From assembly GCF_001440395.1 (NCBI RefSeq), contig NZ_LLXZ01000012.1, positions 1-64,000 on the forward strand: a stretch of DNA of 64,000 nt, in the 5' to 3' direction. Each line of letters starts with the position of its first letter. The stretch's first letter is position 1. The notes below the pieces were generated by a model. The model was given only the letters and a program-made list of their open reading frames with translations, was not told where the DNA came from and did not search any database. Made by a program: the position numbers and the translations under genes. The stretch comes from Bradyrhizobium jicamae. Its GTDB lineage: Bacteria > Pseudomonadota > Alphaproteobacteria > Rhizobiales > Xanthobacteraceae. This document shows positions 15,544-22,604 of the stretch, piece by piece.

Positions 15544-15957
15544 ATGGGCACCCGGTCACGCGAATCCATCTACGGCAGTTCGATACGGGCGGCAGCGGAG
15601 CGCGCGGCCGAGGCACGCAAGGAAGCTGACCGGCTGGCCTGCGAGGCTTGGAACAAGCGCATGCTCGGCTTCCAGGGTCCAGCCCAGCCGTCGCCCGCGC
15701 TGGGTGACGCGCTGAATGCGGGCTATCGCTATCTGGAAGTCAAATGCCTTGGCTGCAACACGCACCAGACCGTCGCGCTCGACGTGGTGCGACGGCCGAA
15801 GGCGACACCTATCCATGAGCTAGAACGATATATGCGCTGCAAGGATTGCTCGCGGCTTCAAGGGCGGCCATACAAGCGCAGCCACCTCGTGGCGCTACGG
15901 CAGACAAAGATTTCGGCGAACAGTCCACCCTCGACATGGTGGCCGGGCGAGCGGTAG
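15544..15957 (+). CDS. Two-CxxC zinc-ribbon-like hypothetical protein
   Basis: A 137-residue protein with an Arg/Ala-rich N-terminal helix (SIRAAAERAAEARKEADRLA), then CLGCNTHQ and, about 35 residues later, CKDCSR, forming a probable four-Cys zinc site. The C-terminus is basic and ends TWWPGER. Such proteins are common, uncharacterised and often multicopy in Bradyrhizobium. A decayed second copy lies 0.8 kb upstream. A DNA- or RNA-binding role is plausible from the zinc site and charge, but unproven. Confidence 0.75.
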   Translation: MGTRSRESIYGSSIRAAAERAAEARKEADRLACEAWNKRMLGFQGPAQPSPALGDALNAGYRYLEVKCLGCNTHQTVALDVVRRPKATPIHELERYMRCKDCSRLQGRPYKRSHLVALRQTKISANSPPSTWWPGER

Positions 15958-15969
15958 GTGGAAGGGCAA

Positions 15970-16614
15970 ATGAACGACATTTTCAGCCCAGAGACTTGGG
16001 ATTGGCTTTCCACGGTATGGAAGGCCGCCGTCGGCGCGGGCATCGGGACGGCAGCAGTTCAGGGTGGTGTTGCCCTTTACCGGGACCGAACACAAAAGAA
16101 TGAGAAAGCCGCCTATCTCGCCTTGCGCTTAGCCGTTCTACTGGAGGGTTACGCTTCCAAATGCTGCGATTTTTACTTTGACAATTTGAACGCAGCGGAG
16201 CCGCAGGATGAACCATATCCAGCTTGGCGAACGGATTTGCCCGAGATGCCTGAACTTCCGGACGATACCGAGGCTTGGCGCGCGATGGATAAGAAGTTGC
16301 TGGCCAAATGCTTGGAGTTTCCTAATCGAGTTCGTGCAAGTCAGAATGCGATTGAATCTTGCGCTGAATACACGATGGATGATCTCGGCGTGACGCTGGA
16401 CGAACAGGCGTCTGCCCGCGGCGTAGAAGCTTGCGAGATCGCCGCGTCGCTGCGGTCCACGTACAAGCTTGGTCGAGCCGAACCTGTGTTCGACTATTAC
16501 AGCAGACTTCTCCAAGTCCTGAAAACGTCGAAGCAGCAACGCGAAGAACGCGAGAAGTCTCAAGCCGAATTTCTGCGGGAGTTGTCAGCGAGAGAGAGCA
16601 GCTTTCCGGGCTGA
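15970..16614 (+). CDS. Membrane-anchored hypothetical protein
   Basis: A 214-residue protein. An N-terminal hydrophobic stretch ([20 protein letters not shown], residues about 13-32) is followed by a long soluble, helical, acidic cytoplasmic-looking domain ending in a coiled coil ([20 protein letters not shown]). The topology, one helix followed by a helical cytosolic domain, is often seen in mobile-element defence or phage-exclusion proteins, but I see no diagnostic motif. It begins 12 bases after the zinc-ribbon stop codon and is followed 16 bases later by the SRAP gene, so these may form one transcript. Confidence 0.7.
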   Translation: MNDIFSPETWDWLSTVWKAAVGAGIGTAAVQGGVALYRDRTQKNEKAAYLALRLAVLLEGYASKCCDFYFDNLNAAEPQDEPYPAWRTDLPEMPELPDDTEAWRAMDKKLLAKCLEFPNRVRASQNAIESCAEYTMDDLGVTLDEQASARGVEACEIAASLRSTYKLGRAEPVFDYYSRLLQVLKTSKQQREEREKSQAEFLRELSARESSFPG

Positions 16615-16630
16615 AAAGTGTCAACGAGCT

Positions 16631-17296
16631 ATGTGTAACCTCTACAGCATCACCACGAACCAAGAAGCGATCTCGCGCCTGTTCCGCGTCGTCAACCGCT
16701 ATGTCGGCAACCTCGCGCCGATGCCGGGCGTGTTCCCGGATTATCCTGCCCCAGTGATCCGCAACACTGACGCCGGCACTGAGATGACCCTGATGCGTTG
16801 GGGCATGCCACCACCACCACGCACTGGCGGGCCGCCCGTCACCAACATCCGCAACACCTCATCGCCGCATTGGCGCGGCTGGCTCAAGCCGGAGAACCGA
16901 TGCTTGGTACCGGCCAATAGTTTTGCCGAGTACGCGCCGGAGCCAAACCCGGAGACCAAGAAGAAGGACGTAGTGTGGTTCGCGCTCAACAATGACCGGC
17001 CGCTGTTCGTCTTCGCGGGCATCTGGACGACGTTCAACGGTAGTCGGGGCACCAAGTCGAAGCCGATACCGGGGCCGCATCAGGTCTACGGCTTTCTGAC
17101 CACGGCACCCAACGCCATCGTCGAGCCAATCCATCCAAAGGCAATGCCGGTGATATTGACGACCGATGAGGAGCGGGACATCTGGATGCGCGCGCCATGG
17201 GATGAAGCCAAGGCGATGCAGCGGCCATTGGCGGACGATGCGCTGAGGATTGTGATGCGAGGTGCGGACAAGGAAGATATTGCCAACGCTACTTGA
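16631..17296 (+). CDS. SOS response-associated peptidase (SRAP, YedK/HMCES family)
   Basis: A 221-residue SRAP protein. The catalytic Cys2 is exposed after Met removal ([14 protein letters not shown]); it forms a thiazolidine crosslink with abasic sites in single-stranded DNA and so shields them. Other family signatures are [50 protein letters not shown] with the catalytic Glu, and [10 protein letters not shown] with the active-site His. Chromosomal copies are common; here it lies among mobile-element genes, so it may protect element DNA during replication or repair. Length is normal. Confidence 0.93.
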   Translation: MCNLYSITTNQEAISRLFRVVNRYVGNLAPMPGVFPDYPAPVIRNTDAGTEMTLMRWGMPPPPRTGGPPVTNIRNTSSPHWRGWLKPENRCLVPANSFAEYAPEPNPETKKKDVVWFALNNDRPLFVFAGIWTTFNGSRGTKSKPIPGPHQVYGFLTTAPNAIVEPIHPKAMPVILTTDEERDIWMRAPWDEAKAMQRPLADDALRIVMRGADKEDIANAT

Positions 17297-17458
17297 AATA
17301 CTCCGCAGAATGCCAATTCTGCCGGTTTAAGCGCCAACGCGAAAACGAAGATGGGTGCAACTCAGGAAAACCTGTGGACTGTAAATTGCTCCTGCTCGCG
17401 AGTACAGCCTCTGATGTGCAATCTGGAACAATCGATTCGCACGAAGGAAGGCTGCGCA

Positions 17459-18076
17459 GTGCCCGCATATCCTTACGTTCCGAGCCCCGAGAAGGTGATT
17501 GCACTTCTCAAGAAAATTGAGGGTATGGGCATTCCTCAGAAATTCACGAACAAAACCCTAAAAAGCCTTGGGTTTACGAGTAGCAACGACCAGCGGCTAC
17601 TTGGTGTTATTAAATTCATTGGGCTTGTTGATCAGTCCGGCGGACCAGCGCCACTGTGGTCCGAATACCGCCGAGGCCCGAAGACTGCCCTAGCTAAAGC
17701 CGTTCGCGCCGCCTATTCGGACCTCTTCCAACATTTCCCAAATGCCAACGAACGGGACGCGGAGGCCCTAAGAACCTATTTCGCAGCGAGCAGCAGCTTG
17801 GGTTCAGTCGCCGTCGGACAGATGGTCAGCACGTTCAAAGCGCTCTGTCAGCTCGGTGATTTTTCGACTTCGGATGGTTTTGAGGACAACGAAATCGAAC
17901 CAGCCGTAAGGGTCAAAGAAATTCCAGCCGCACGGCAGGCAGCGATTAACTACTCGGGAGCGGGCGAATTGACTGTTAACATCAACATTCAATTGCAGTT
18001 GCCTGCCGATGCAACGGCGGACACATATGACCGGTTCTTCGAGGCGATGCGAAAACATCTTCTCGCTCCGGCCTGA
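17459..18076 (+). CDS. DUF5343 domain protein, first gene of a putative two-gene module
   Basis: A 205-residue protein. The start is taken as GTG 17459, because AGGAAGG lies seven bases upstream and the conserved domain (AYPYVPSPEKVIALLKKIEG) begins at once; an in-frame ATG at 17414 is an alternative. Family-like stretches are GIPQKFTNKTLKSLGFTSSN, LLGVIKFIGLVDQSG, AYSDLFQHFPNANERDAEAL and a separate C-terminal strand-rich tail LTVNINIQLQLPADATADTY. DUF5343 has no established function. The stop codon is three bases from the start of the HEPN-like gene, so the two are translationally linked. Confidence 0.75.
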   Translation: MPAYPYVPSPEKVIALLKKIEGMGIPQKFTNKTLKSLGFTSSNDQRLLGVIKFIGLVDQSGGPAPLWSEYRRGPKTALAKAVRAAYSDLFQHFPNANERDAEALRTYFAASSSLGSVAVGQMVSTFKALCQLGDFSTSDGFEDNEIEPAVRVKEIPAARQAAINYSGAGELTVNINIQLQLPADATADTYDRFFEAMRKHLLAPA

Positions 18077-18079
18077 TTG

Positions 18080-18604
18080 ATGTTCGATCAGCTAGTAAAA
18101 CGCGCTGTCAAGTTCGAGCAGGCCGCACACAAGCTGCTGAGTATGCACGAGGGCGCGGCATCTCGCGTAGTGGATGCTCGCCAGTCACTCGCCCGTGTCA
18201 CTGCGCTGTCCATCAAGCAGGAAGACATGGTCAAGCAGGCGGTTCGCTGCATTGAGGTTGAGGTCTTCCGGGCTGCGCACGTTCTAGCCTTCGCGGCCTT
18301 TATTGATTACCTGCACGAACTTGCTGGGCGCGATGATTTTGTTGCGCTCAATGCCGCGCGCGATAAGTGGAACATTGCGTCCGTTGAGGATATTCGGGAG
18401 AGGTTTAGCGATCACAATTTCATTGAAGGTCTGGAAGCAGCAAAGCTGATCACCAAAGCTGAAAAGAAAGCGTTTCAGGGCCTACTCACCCGGCGCAACG
18501 AGTGTGCCCACCCATCCGATTTCTATCCTGACATGAACCAATCACTTGGTTATGTGTCGGAAGCGCTGTCGCGAATTGAAGCTCTCAAAAGCAGGTATCC
18601 TTAA
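18080..18604 (+). CDS. HEPN-like protein, partner of the DUF5343 gene
   Basis: A 174-residue all-helical protein with no ribosome binding site of its own, placed directly after the DUF5343 stop codon. Near the C-terminus it carries RRNECAHPSDF, which fits the HEPN active-site pattern R-polar-x3-H (R-N-E-C-A-H). HEPN domains are RNases or nucleotidyl-transfer partners in many toxin-antitoxin and abortive-infection systems. The preceding helices (EVFRAAHVLAFAAFIDYLHE) resemble the usual four-helix bundle. I infer a putative toxin or effector; fold-level confirmation is needed. Confidence 0.6.
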   Translation: MFDQLVKRAVKFEQAAHKLLSMHEGAASRVVDARQSLARVTALSIKQEDMVKQAVRCIEVEVFRAAHVLAFAAFIDYLHELAGRDDFVALNAARDKWNIASVEDIRERFSDHNFIEGLEAAKLITKAEKKAFQGLLTRRNECAHPSDFYPDMNQSLGYVSEALSRIEALKSRYP

Positions 18605-18643
18605 CGCCGCCGCTGATCCGAAGAGACGCAGCCCTATGCCTAG

Positions 18644-18735
18644 CGGATCGCCACAAAAGCCACCTGGGCGGAGCCGCAATTGCTGGCCGAAATCGAACAC
18701 CGCGTGAAATCCGCCGAAGGCAAGGTGCGCCCATC
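18644..18735 (+). pseudogene. Relic of the 3' end of a LigD-type DNA ligase gene
   Basis: The plus-strand frame from 18644 reads ATWAEPQLLAEIEHRVK followed by SAEGKVRPSIPP, very like the C-terminal end of the NHEJ ligase LigD (typically WVEPxLLAEIEYRAKSAEGKVRHPFFKG). A TAG stop just upstream at 18641 and divergence after the motif show it is only a fragment of about 30 codons. The rest of the gap 18605-18930 shows nothing I can name. The match is from memory of the family. Confidence 0.5.
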
Positions 18736-18930
18736 CATTCCGCCGCGTGCCAGCAGCGAGGCTTTCTTTGGAGGTTGCCGGGCGATGTCAGGCCCCCGGC
18801 AGGTAGGCGTTATGCCTGCCGCCATATCGATGTCGAACGATCCATCCCGGTCAATAGCGCTGGTCTCACTCGCCGCACGAGCGAAGGCAGGGCGCTCATC
18901 AACGCGCGCAGAACTAACAATGCAGCGCAA

Positions 18931-20088
18931 TTACCAGCGTTTCCATTTGTGTAACCACGAGAAGTCCGGTTTTTCCCTTGGACGCTGAGGTGCGCTCGGC
19001 TGCGGTTCCAGCTTAAACTTGGCCGGATCGACGCCCGTGGCTTCAATCAACCTGTTCCTGAAAAGCTCAACGTCGCCGAAGTAGTTCGGATAGGCGGCTT
19101 TCAGGTTTTCGATGTCATCAACTTCAACCAGCACGGTGTTGAACCGGCCATTGGTAGCACTTGGATCGATGCTCTCCGCATTGTCGTAGGATTGAACCGC
19201 GTACATAGGACCGTACTGCGGATCGACCTTCACCGAATTGCTGTTTCGGTCATAGCGGATCAGATAATAGTCCGGCTTGTTTCTTGGATCGAAAACATAA
19301 TTGTCGGTGATCATCACCGCCTGCCGGAGGTCTTCAAGGGTTTGGACCGCGTTGAGTTGTTCGTTCAGCGCGGCGATCTCGGCAACGCGATCTCTTCGTT
19401 CCCCATCAGCCTCCGCGCAACCCTCGATCAACAAAAACTCGCTCGACATCAGACGGAATAATCTGAGCCATTCGGGATTGCCTTGACCGGCTTTCATATC
19501 CTCTCGGCGAAACAGACCCACCGCCTCAACGGCAGTTGCCCATGAGTGCTGTAGACGGGTTCTTATCTGGATTTCCACGCGGCGATCATTGTAGACCTCA
19601 TCATCGCCTTTGCCGCGAAACTTAAAAACCATGTGATGGCTCCGGTAGCCATCCGGCTTCGGTTTGATGATGTAGTCGTCCTCCCGGTGCAGCGTGTGCA
19701 GCGAATTGTGCCGCATCGAAGTGATCAAGGCATTGGCGTCCTCGATAGTCGGCAAAACCGCGCGACAGCCCGCTAGATCCTGAACCTGATTCAGATGCGA
19801 TGAGATGGCGCGAAGTTTCCTGCGGACTGATGGCATGCGTTTCAGACGTGCCATGGTAAATCCGCCAGCGATCTTATTGCGGCGAATTTGACCACTCAAC
19901 TCATAACGAATTTTGCTCATCGGATAAGCATGCGAATCGCGCCAGTTGTTGGCGATCCTGAAAACCTGTCGGATTGTTTCCGCCGTTTCATCGGTCCAGA
20001 TGAGATCGGTGGCCAGTGCTTCTCCAGCCCTCCTCACGTCTCCCATGGTGTATTTGAAGCGCGGAAATTCGGCCACGAGTTCAGGCAT
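18931..20088 (-). CDS. RelA/SpoT-domain protein with C-terminal extension
   Basis: A 385-residue protein whose first half is a (p)ppGpp-synthetase-type nucleotidyltransferase. Visible conserved elements are RLKRMPSVRRKL, VQDLAGCRAVLPTIEDA with the catalytic Asp, DGYRSHHMVFKF (G-loop with the substrate-stacking Tyr) and VEIQIRTRLQHSWA (catalytic Glu and Arg). The second half (about 170 residues) has no family I recognise. Upstream ATGs exist, for example at 20187, but they overlap the next gene; 20088 is chosen because the family N-terminus VRRAGEAL follows shortly. It could be an alarmone synthetase or a toxin of the ToxSAS/CapRel type. Confidence 0.8.
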   Translation of the reverse strand: MPELVAEFPRFKYTMGDVRRAGEALATDLIWTDETAETIRQVFRIANNWRDSHAYPMSKIRYELSGQIRRNKIAGGFTMARLKRMPSVRRKLRAISSHLNQVQDLAGCRAVLPTIEDANALITSMRHNSLHTLHREDDYIIKPKPDGYRSHHMVFKFRGKGDDEVYNDRRVEIQIRTRLQHSWATAVEAVGLFRREDMKAGQGNPEWLRLFRLMSSEFLLIEGCAEADGERRDRVAEIAALNEQLNAVQTLEDLRQAVMITDNYVFDPRNKPDYYLIRYDRNSNSVKVDPQYGPMYAVQSYDNAESIDPSATNGRFNTVLVEVDDIENLKAAYPNYFGDVELFRNRLIEATGVDPAKFKLEPQPSAPQRPREKPDFSWLHKWKRW

Positions 20089-20146
20089 CCGATTCGGGTG
20101 AGCAATCCATGGTAGGATTTGCGCTTGGAAGGATGCAAGCGCGGCT

Positions 20147-20464
20147 TCAAGGAGTTGCGGGACCGTGACCCTGAGGATGATGCCCATCCCCTTGTGGTGA
20201 CTGACCTGACGGCTCCCCAAGGCTACGGGTAAGCGCGTCACGCAAGGCCGTGGCGCAGTCGCGGCCCAGGCGCTGGAGGAGAAACGGCGCAACGCGATCC
20301 GGGTAGCGGCGCAAGTGCTCCAGATTGAGCGGAAGGCCTCCTTGCATGGCCGGGAACGTCGGCGCGGCGGGCTTGGCAACCTCCTTGGCTGCCAAGGCTT
20401 TGCGGTGGCGGCGCTGGCGCTCGGCGGCGGTCATCGCACGGTCAAAGATTGCATGGCGGCTCAT
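20147..20464 (-). CDS. Small basic hypothetical protein
   Basis: A 105-residue protein beginning MSRHAIFDRAMTAAERQRRH, with GGAGG seven bases before the ATG on the minus strand. The N-terminus is Arg-rich, the middle has PLNLEHLRRYPDRVAPFLLQ, and the C-terminus is a Gly/His/Pro-rich tail. Short proteins with an AERQRRHR-type start are frequent in Bradyrhizobium mobile DNA but have no known function. It lies just upstream of the RelA/SpoT-domain gene and in the same direction, so it is a candidate partner. Confidence 0.65.
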   Translation of the reverse strand: MSRHAIFDRAMTAAERQRRHRKALAAKEVAKPAAPTFPAMQGGLPLNLEHLRRYPDRVAPFLLQRLGRDCATALRDALTRSLGEPSGQSPQGDGHHPQGHGPATP

Positions 20465-20694
20465 CGGGGGCCTCCATTCGTGACGTCACGAATGATAGTC
20501 CGGCCGCCAGTGCTGGCAAGGAAAAATCTCGCTCATGAAATCAATGGTTTGCATGGGTGGATCGAGGCGTGGTTGGTGCCGGGACCTTTGGGACATGGGA
20601 CCGGAATCGATCCATGTGGCACGGCAGCATCGGAAAATTTCAAATTGAGTGGGAAGGGTCTGCTCCCGGCCGGTCGCGGAGCTTTTCACGTCGC

Positions 20695-20732
20695 AAAAAA
20701 CAACCCCGGCCCCTGTGGTGGCGCGAGGTTGA
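20695..20732 (-). terminator. Probable intrinsic terminator downstream of the resolvase gene
   Basis: Read on the minus strand, a CAACC-TC arm pairs with GGGGTTG and is followed by six T residues. It lies 39 bases after the resolvase stop codon. The remainder of the gap 20465-20770 contains no convincing gene. Confidence 0.5.
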
Positions 20733-20770
20733 TGAGCAACCGCGACGGATGGCGGCGGCGCGACGAACCG

Positions 20771-21337
20771 TTAGGTCACCGCGTGACGTTGGGCGATGCG
20801 GCCGATGGTCTGGTGTGAGACGTTAAGATCGCGGGCAATCTCGCGGTGGCTGTCACCGGCATCGAGCCGGTGGATGACAGCGCGGCGCTGGTGCCCGGTC
20901 AGCTTGAAGTCGCGGCCAAGCCGGGTGCCGTTGGCCTTGGCTTTTGCCCTGCCTTCGCTCGTTCTCGCAGCGATCAATTCCCTCTCGAACTCGGCGAGGC
21001 CAGCGAGGATCGTCAAAAACAGCCGCCCATGCGCCGAACTGCTGTCGGCCCATGTCTCGTGCAATGACTTGAACGACGCGCCAGCGGTTCGGACAGCCTC
21101 GACAATGTGCAATAGATCGAGCGTCGAGCGCGCCAGCCGGTCGAGCCGGGTCACCACGAGCTCGTCGCCTTCGCTCAACTCCTTGAGCACGCGCTTTAGC
21201 TGAGTTCGGTTGTCTTTGCGCTTGCCGCTCATCTTCTCATGATAGACTTGCTCACATCCTGCCGCCGTGAGCGCGTCCATCTGGATATCAAGCGATTGGC
21301 CAATGGTTGAAACGCGGGCATAGCCGTAGATAGTCAC
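20771..21337 (-). CDS. Serine recombinase (resolvase/invertase family)
   Basis: A 188-residue small serine recombinase of the Tn3-resolvase/Hin type. The catalytic Ser is in YARVSTIGQSLDIQ, the RLDRLARS helix and the HGRLFLTILAGLAEFERELI dimer helix are present, and a C-terminal helix-turn-helix follows (AGDSHREIARDLNVSHQTIG). The start is GTG at 21337 with GGAGG seven bases upstream, giving MTIYGYARVST; an upstream ATG frame is ignored. Four GGACCAAA-type repeats lie directly upstream at 21357-21440 and could be its binding sites. It could resolve multimers of the excised element or invert a segment. Confidence 0.93.
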   Translation of the reverse strand: MTIYGYARVSTIGQSLDIQMDALTAAGCEQVYHEKMSGKRKDNRTQLKRVLKELSEGDELVVTRLDRLARSTLDLLHIVEAVRTAGASFKSLHETWADSSSAHGRLFLTILAGLAEFERELIAARTSEGRAKAKANGTRLGRDFKLTGHQRRAVIHRLDAGDSHREIARDLNVSHQTIGRIAQRHAVT

Positions 21338-21356
21338 CGAAAAACCTCCTGCACTT

Positions 21357-21440
21357 TTGGACCAAATATATGGACCAAATAAGCCGTTGGCGTGCAAGGT
21401 GTTTTAGTTGGTCCCGCTCTCCTAAGTTGTGGACCAAACA
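21357..21440. promoter_or_regulatory. Cluster of GGACCAAA repeats upstream of the resolvase gene
   Basis: Four copies: GGACCAAATA at 21359-21368 and 21372-21381 (13 bases apart), the reverse form TTGGTCC at 21408-21414, and GGACCAAACA at 21431-21440. The first is embedded in TTTGGACCAAA, itself a palindrome. The location between the resolvase start and the next upstream gene fits a resolvase recombination (res) site or an operator of an element repressor. Confidence 0.6.
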
Positions 21441-21468
21441 AATTTAGGCGGGTTGGAAAATAGTCCGC

Positions 21469-21882
21469 CTAATTCGGCTGAGCAGGCTTGCCGACCAGCC
21501 GGGCAATCGCCGCCTCCATTTCGTCCACACTGCTCGGATCGTCATAGGTCTCGACCAGCGTGGCATCGATCCGCAGTGGACTATTGAGGCCAAGCAATTC
21601 CGATCGGCGCTCGCTCAAACGGATCAGGATATTCGCAGCAACGCTGTCCCCTTGCATGGCTTTCAGAAAGAACGGCTGGATCAATTGATCGAGCCGAGCC
21701 AACTCAACCTTGATGGCCGCGACGCGCGTCAGGTTGTCGATCTGCGGCAAAGCCCTCTCCAATGCGAGGTCAACCTCTCGGGCCGTGATGCGATAGCGCC
21801 GCGCAATGGCACGATTGCTGATGCCGAGCATACGAGCTTTCAGGATTTCGGTGTCCAGGTCATCGTCAACAAGATCAGTCAT
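21469..21882 (-). CDS. Small-terminase-like or HTH-containing phage protein
   Basis: A 137-residue protein. The N-terminal third has a helix-turn-helix-like segment (LKARMLGISNRAIARRYRIT). It is followed by a helical region reading LTRVAAIKVELARLDQLIQ, then AMQGDSVAANILIRLSERRS and ELLGLNSP. The latter part strongly resembles the KAL-GD--AV--VL-IMERRAKLLGLD stretch found in many phage small-terminase-like proteins. If so, it would bind element DNA for packaging. The assignment is by pattern only; a transcription regulator is possible. It is encoded just upstream of the resolvase on the same strand. Confidence 0.45.
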   Translation of the reverse strand: MTDLVDDDLDTEILKARMLGISNRAIARRYRITAREVDLALERALPQIDNLTRVAAIKVELARLDQLIQPFFLKAMQGDSVAANILIRLSERRSELLGLNSPLRIDATLVETYDDPSSVDEMEAAIARLVGKPAQPN

Positions 21883-21897
21883 CGGCTTTTCTCCAAA

Positions 21898-22434
21898 TCA
21901 GCGTTTTCGATGACGGCATTGCCAATCGTAGCCGCAGCATTGGCGGCACGCGAACTTGCTTTCCTTTTCTGAAAGATAGTAGCAGCCGCGACCGCAGACC
22001 GGACAGAAGAAGCGCATGCGCTCCCCTCCATGCATGAGCGTGAGCGGGATGGCGCCGAAGCGAATGGATTGCACGCAATCGCCAGTCAAAAATATCTTGC
22101 CGTGTGCGGCGCGGACGTAGGCTTTCACGCCGTTCGCCCACTGCCATTGCGTCACCGCGCCTTCGCACAATGCCCCGGTTTGACGCAGCAGAGCAGCATT
22201 GAGCCGCGCGTGATTTTCCACGAGATCATGATCGCGCCAAGTATGCCCGCTTGTTGCACCGCCAATGCCTGCCATCGCGTGAATAGTACACGGTTTCACC
22301 GGTCCGCCAGAACGCGCGGCTTCCGATCTCGCTGCGGCATCCATAGCAGGCACCCACTCGGTGCTTCTCTTTCTTTCTCTCAAAACGTCAAAACGTCGAA
22401 ACCCTTGTATTGCAGGCATTTCTCGCCGCTTCAA
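21898..22434 (-). CDS. Zinc-ribbon phage-type hypothetical protein
   Basis: Up to 178 residues. The C-terminal 35 residues form a zinc ribbon: CPVCGRGCYYLSEKESKFAC, then RQCCGYDWQCRHRKR. The middle holds QWQWANGVKAYVRAAHGKIF. Such proteins, with a strand-rich body and terminal ribbon, are common in rhizobial phage-like elements and of unknown role. The start is unsure: the first ATG (22434) overlaps an iteron-like repeat, and later Met codons at 22419 and 22344 are possible. Its promoter must lie in or next to the repeat cluster. Confidence 0.65.
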   Translation of the reverse strand: MKRREMPAIQGFRRFDVLRERKRSTEWVPAMDAAARSEAARSGGPVKPCTIHAMAGIGGATSGHTWRDHDLVENHARLNAALLRQTGALCEGAVTQWQWANGVKAYVRAAHGKIFLTGDCVQSIRFGAIPLTLMHGGERMRFFCPVCGRGCYYLSEKESKFACRQCCGYDWQCRHRKR

Positions 22435-22557
22435 AACGTCAGCGAAACGTCAACAAAACGTCTGACGCTTTGAGACCTTTTGCCGGAAACTCTGACGTTT
22501 TGCATGACGTTTTGAAAACCGCGAATTATCCCTATCTCTCAACCACATGACGTTTTG
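22381..22557. repeat. Nine iteron-like CAAAACGTCA repeats next to the replication ATPase gene
   Basis: Ten-base units matching CAAAACGTCA. Forward copies are at 22381-22390, 22389-22398, 22432-22441, 22443-22452 and 22454-22463. Reverse copies are at 22463-22472 (one mismatch), 22493-22502, 22505-22514 and 22548-22557. Forward copies group on the left and reverse on the right, with an AT-rich GAATTATCCC stretch between the last two. The cluster starts inside the 5' end of the zinc-ribbon gene and ends 47 bases before the DUF3631 stop codon. It may be a replication origin or a multi-site operator. Confidence 0.8.
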
Positions 22558-22604
22558 ACTGAAAATGCAGGAACCTTATGGGTTGGACCAAGGGAATGGG
22601 CCAC

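Noticed and set aside
22381..22557. The repeat cluster as a CRISPR array
   Set aside because: Units are 10 bp, irregularly spaced, in both orientations, with no spacers of constant length and no cas genes nearby.
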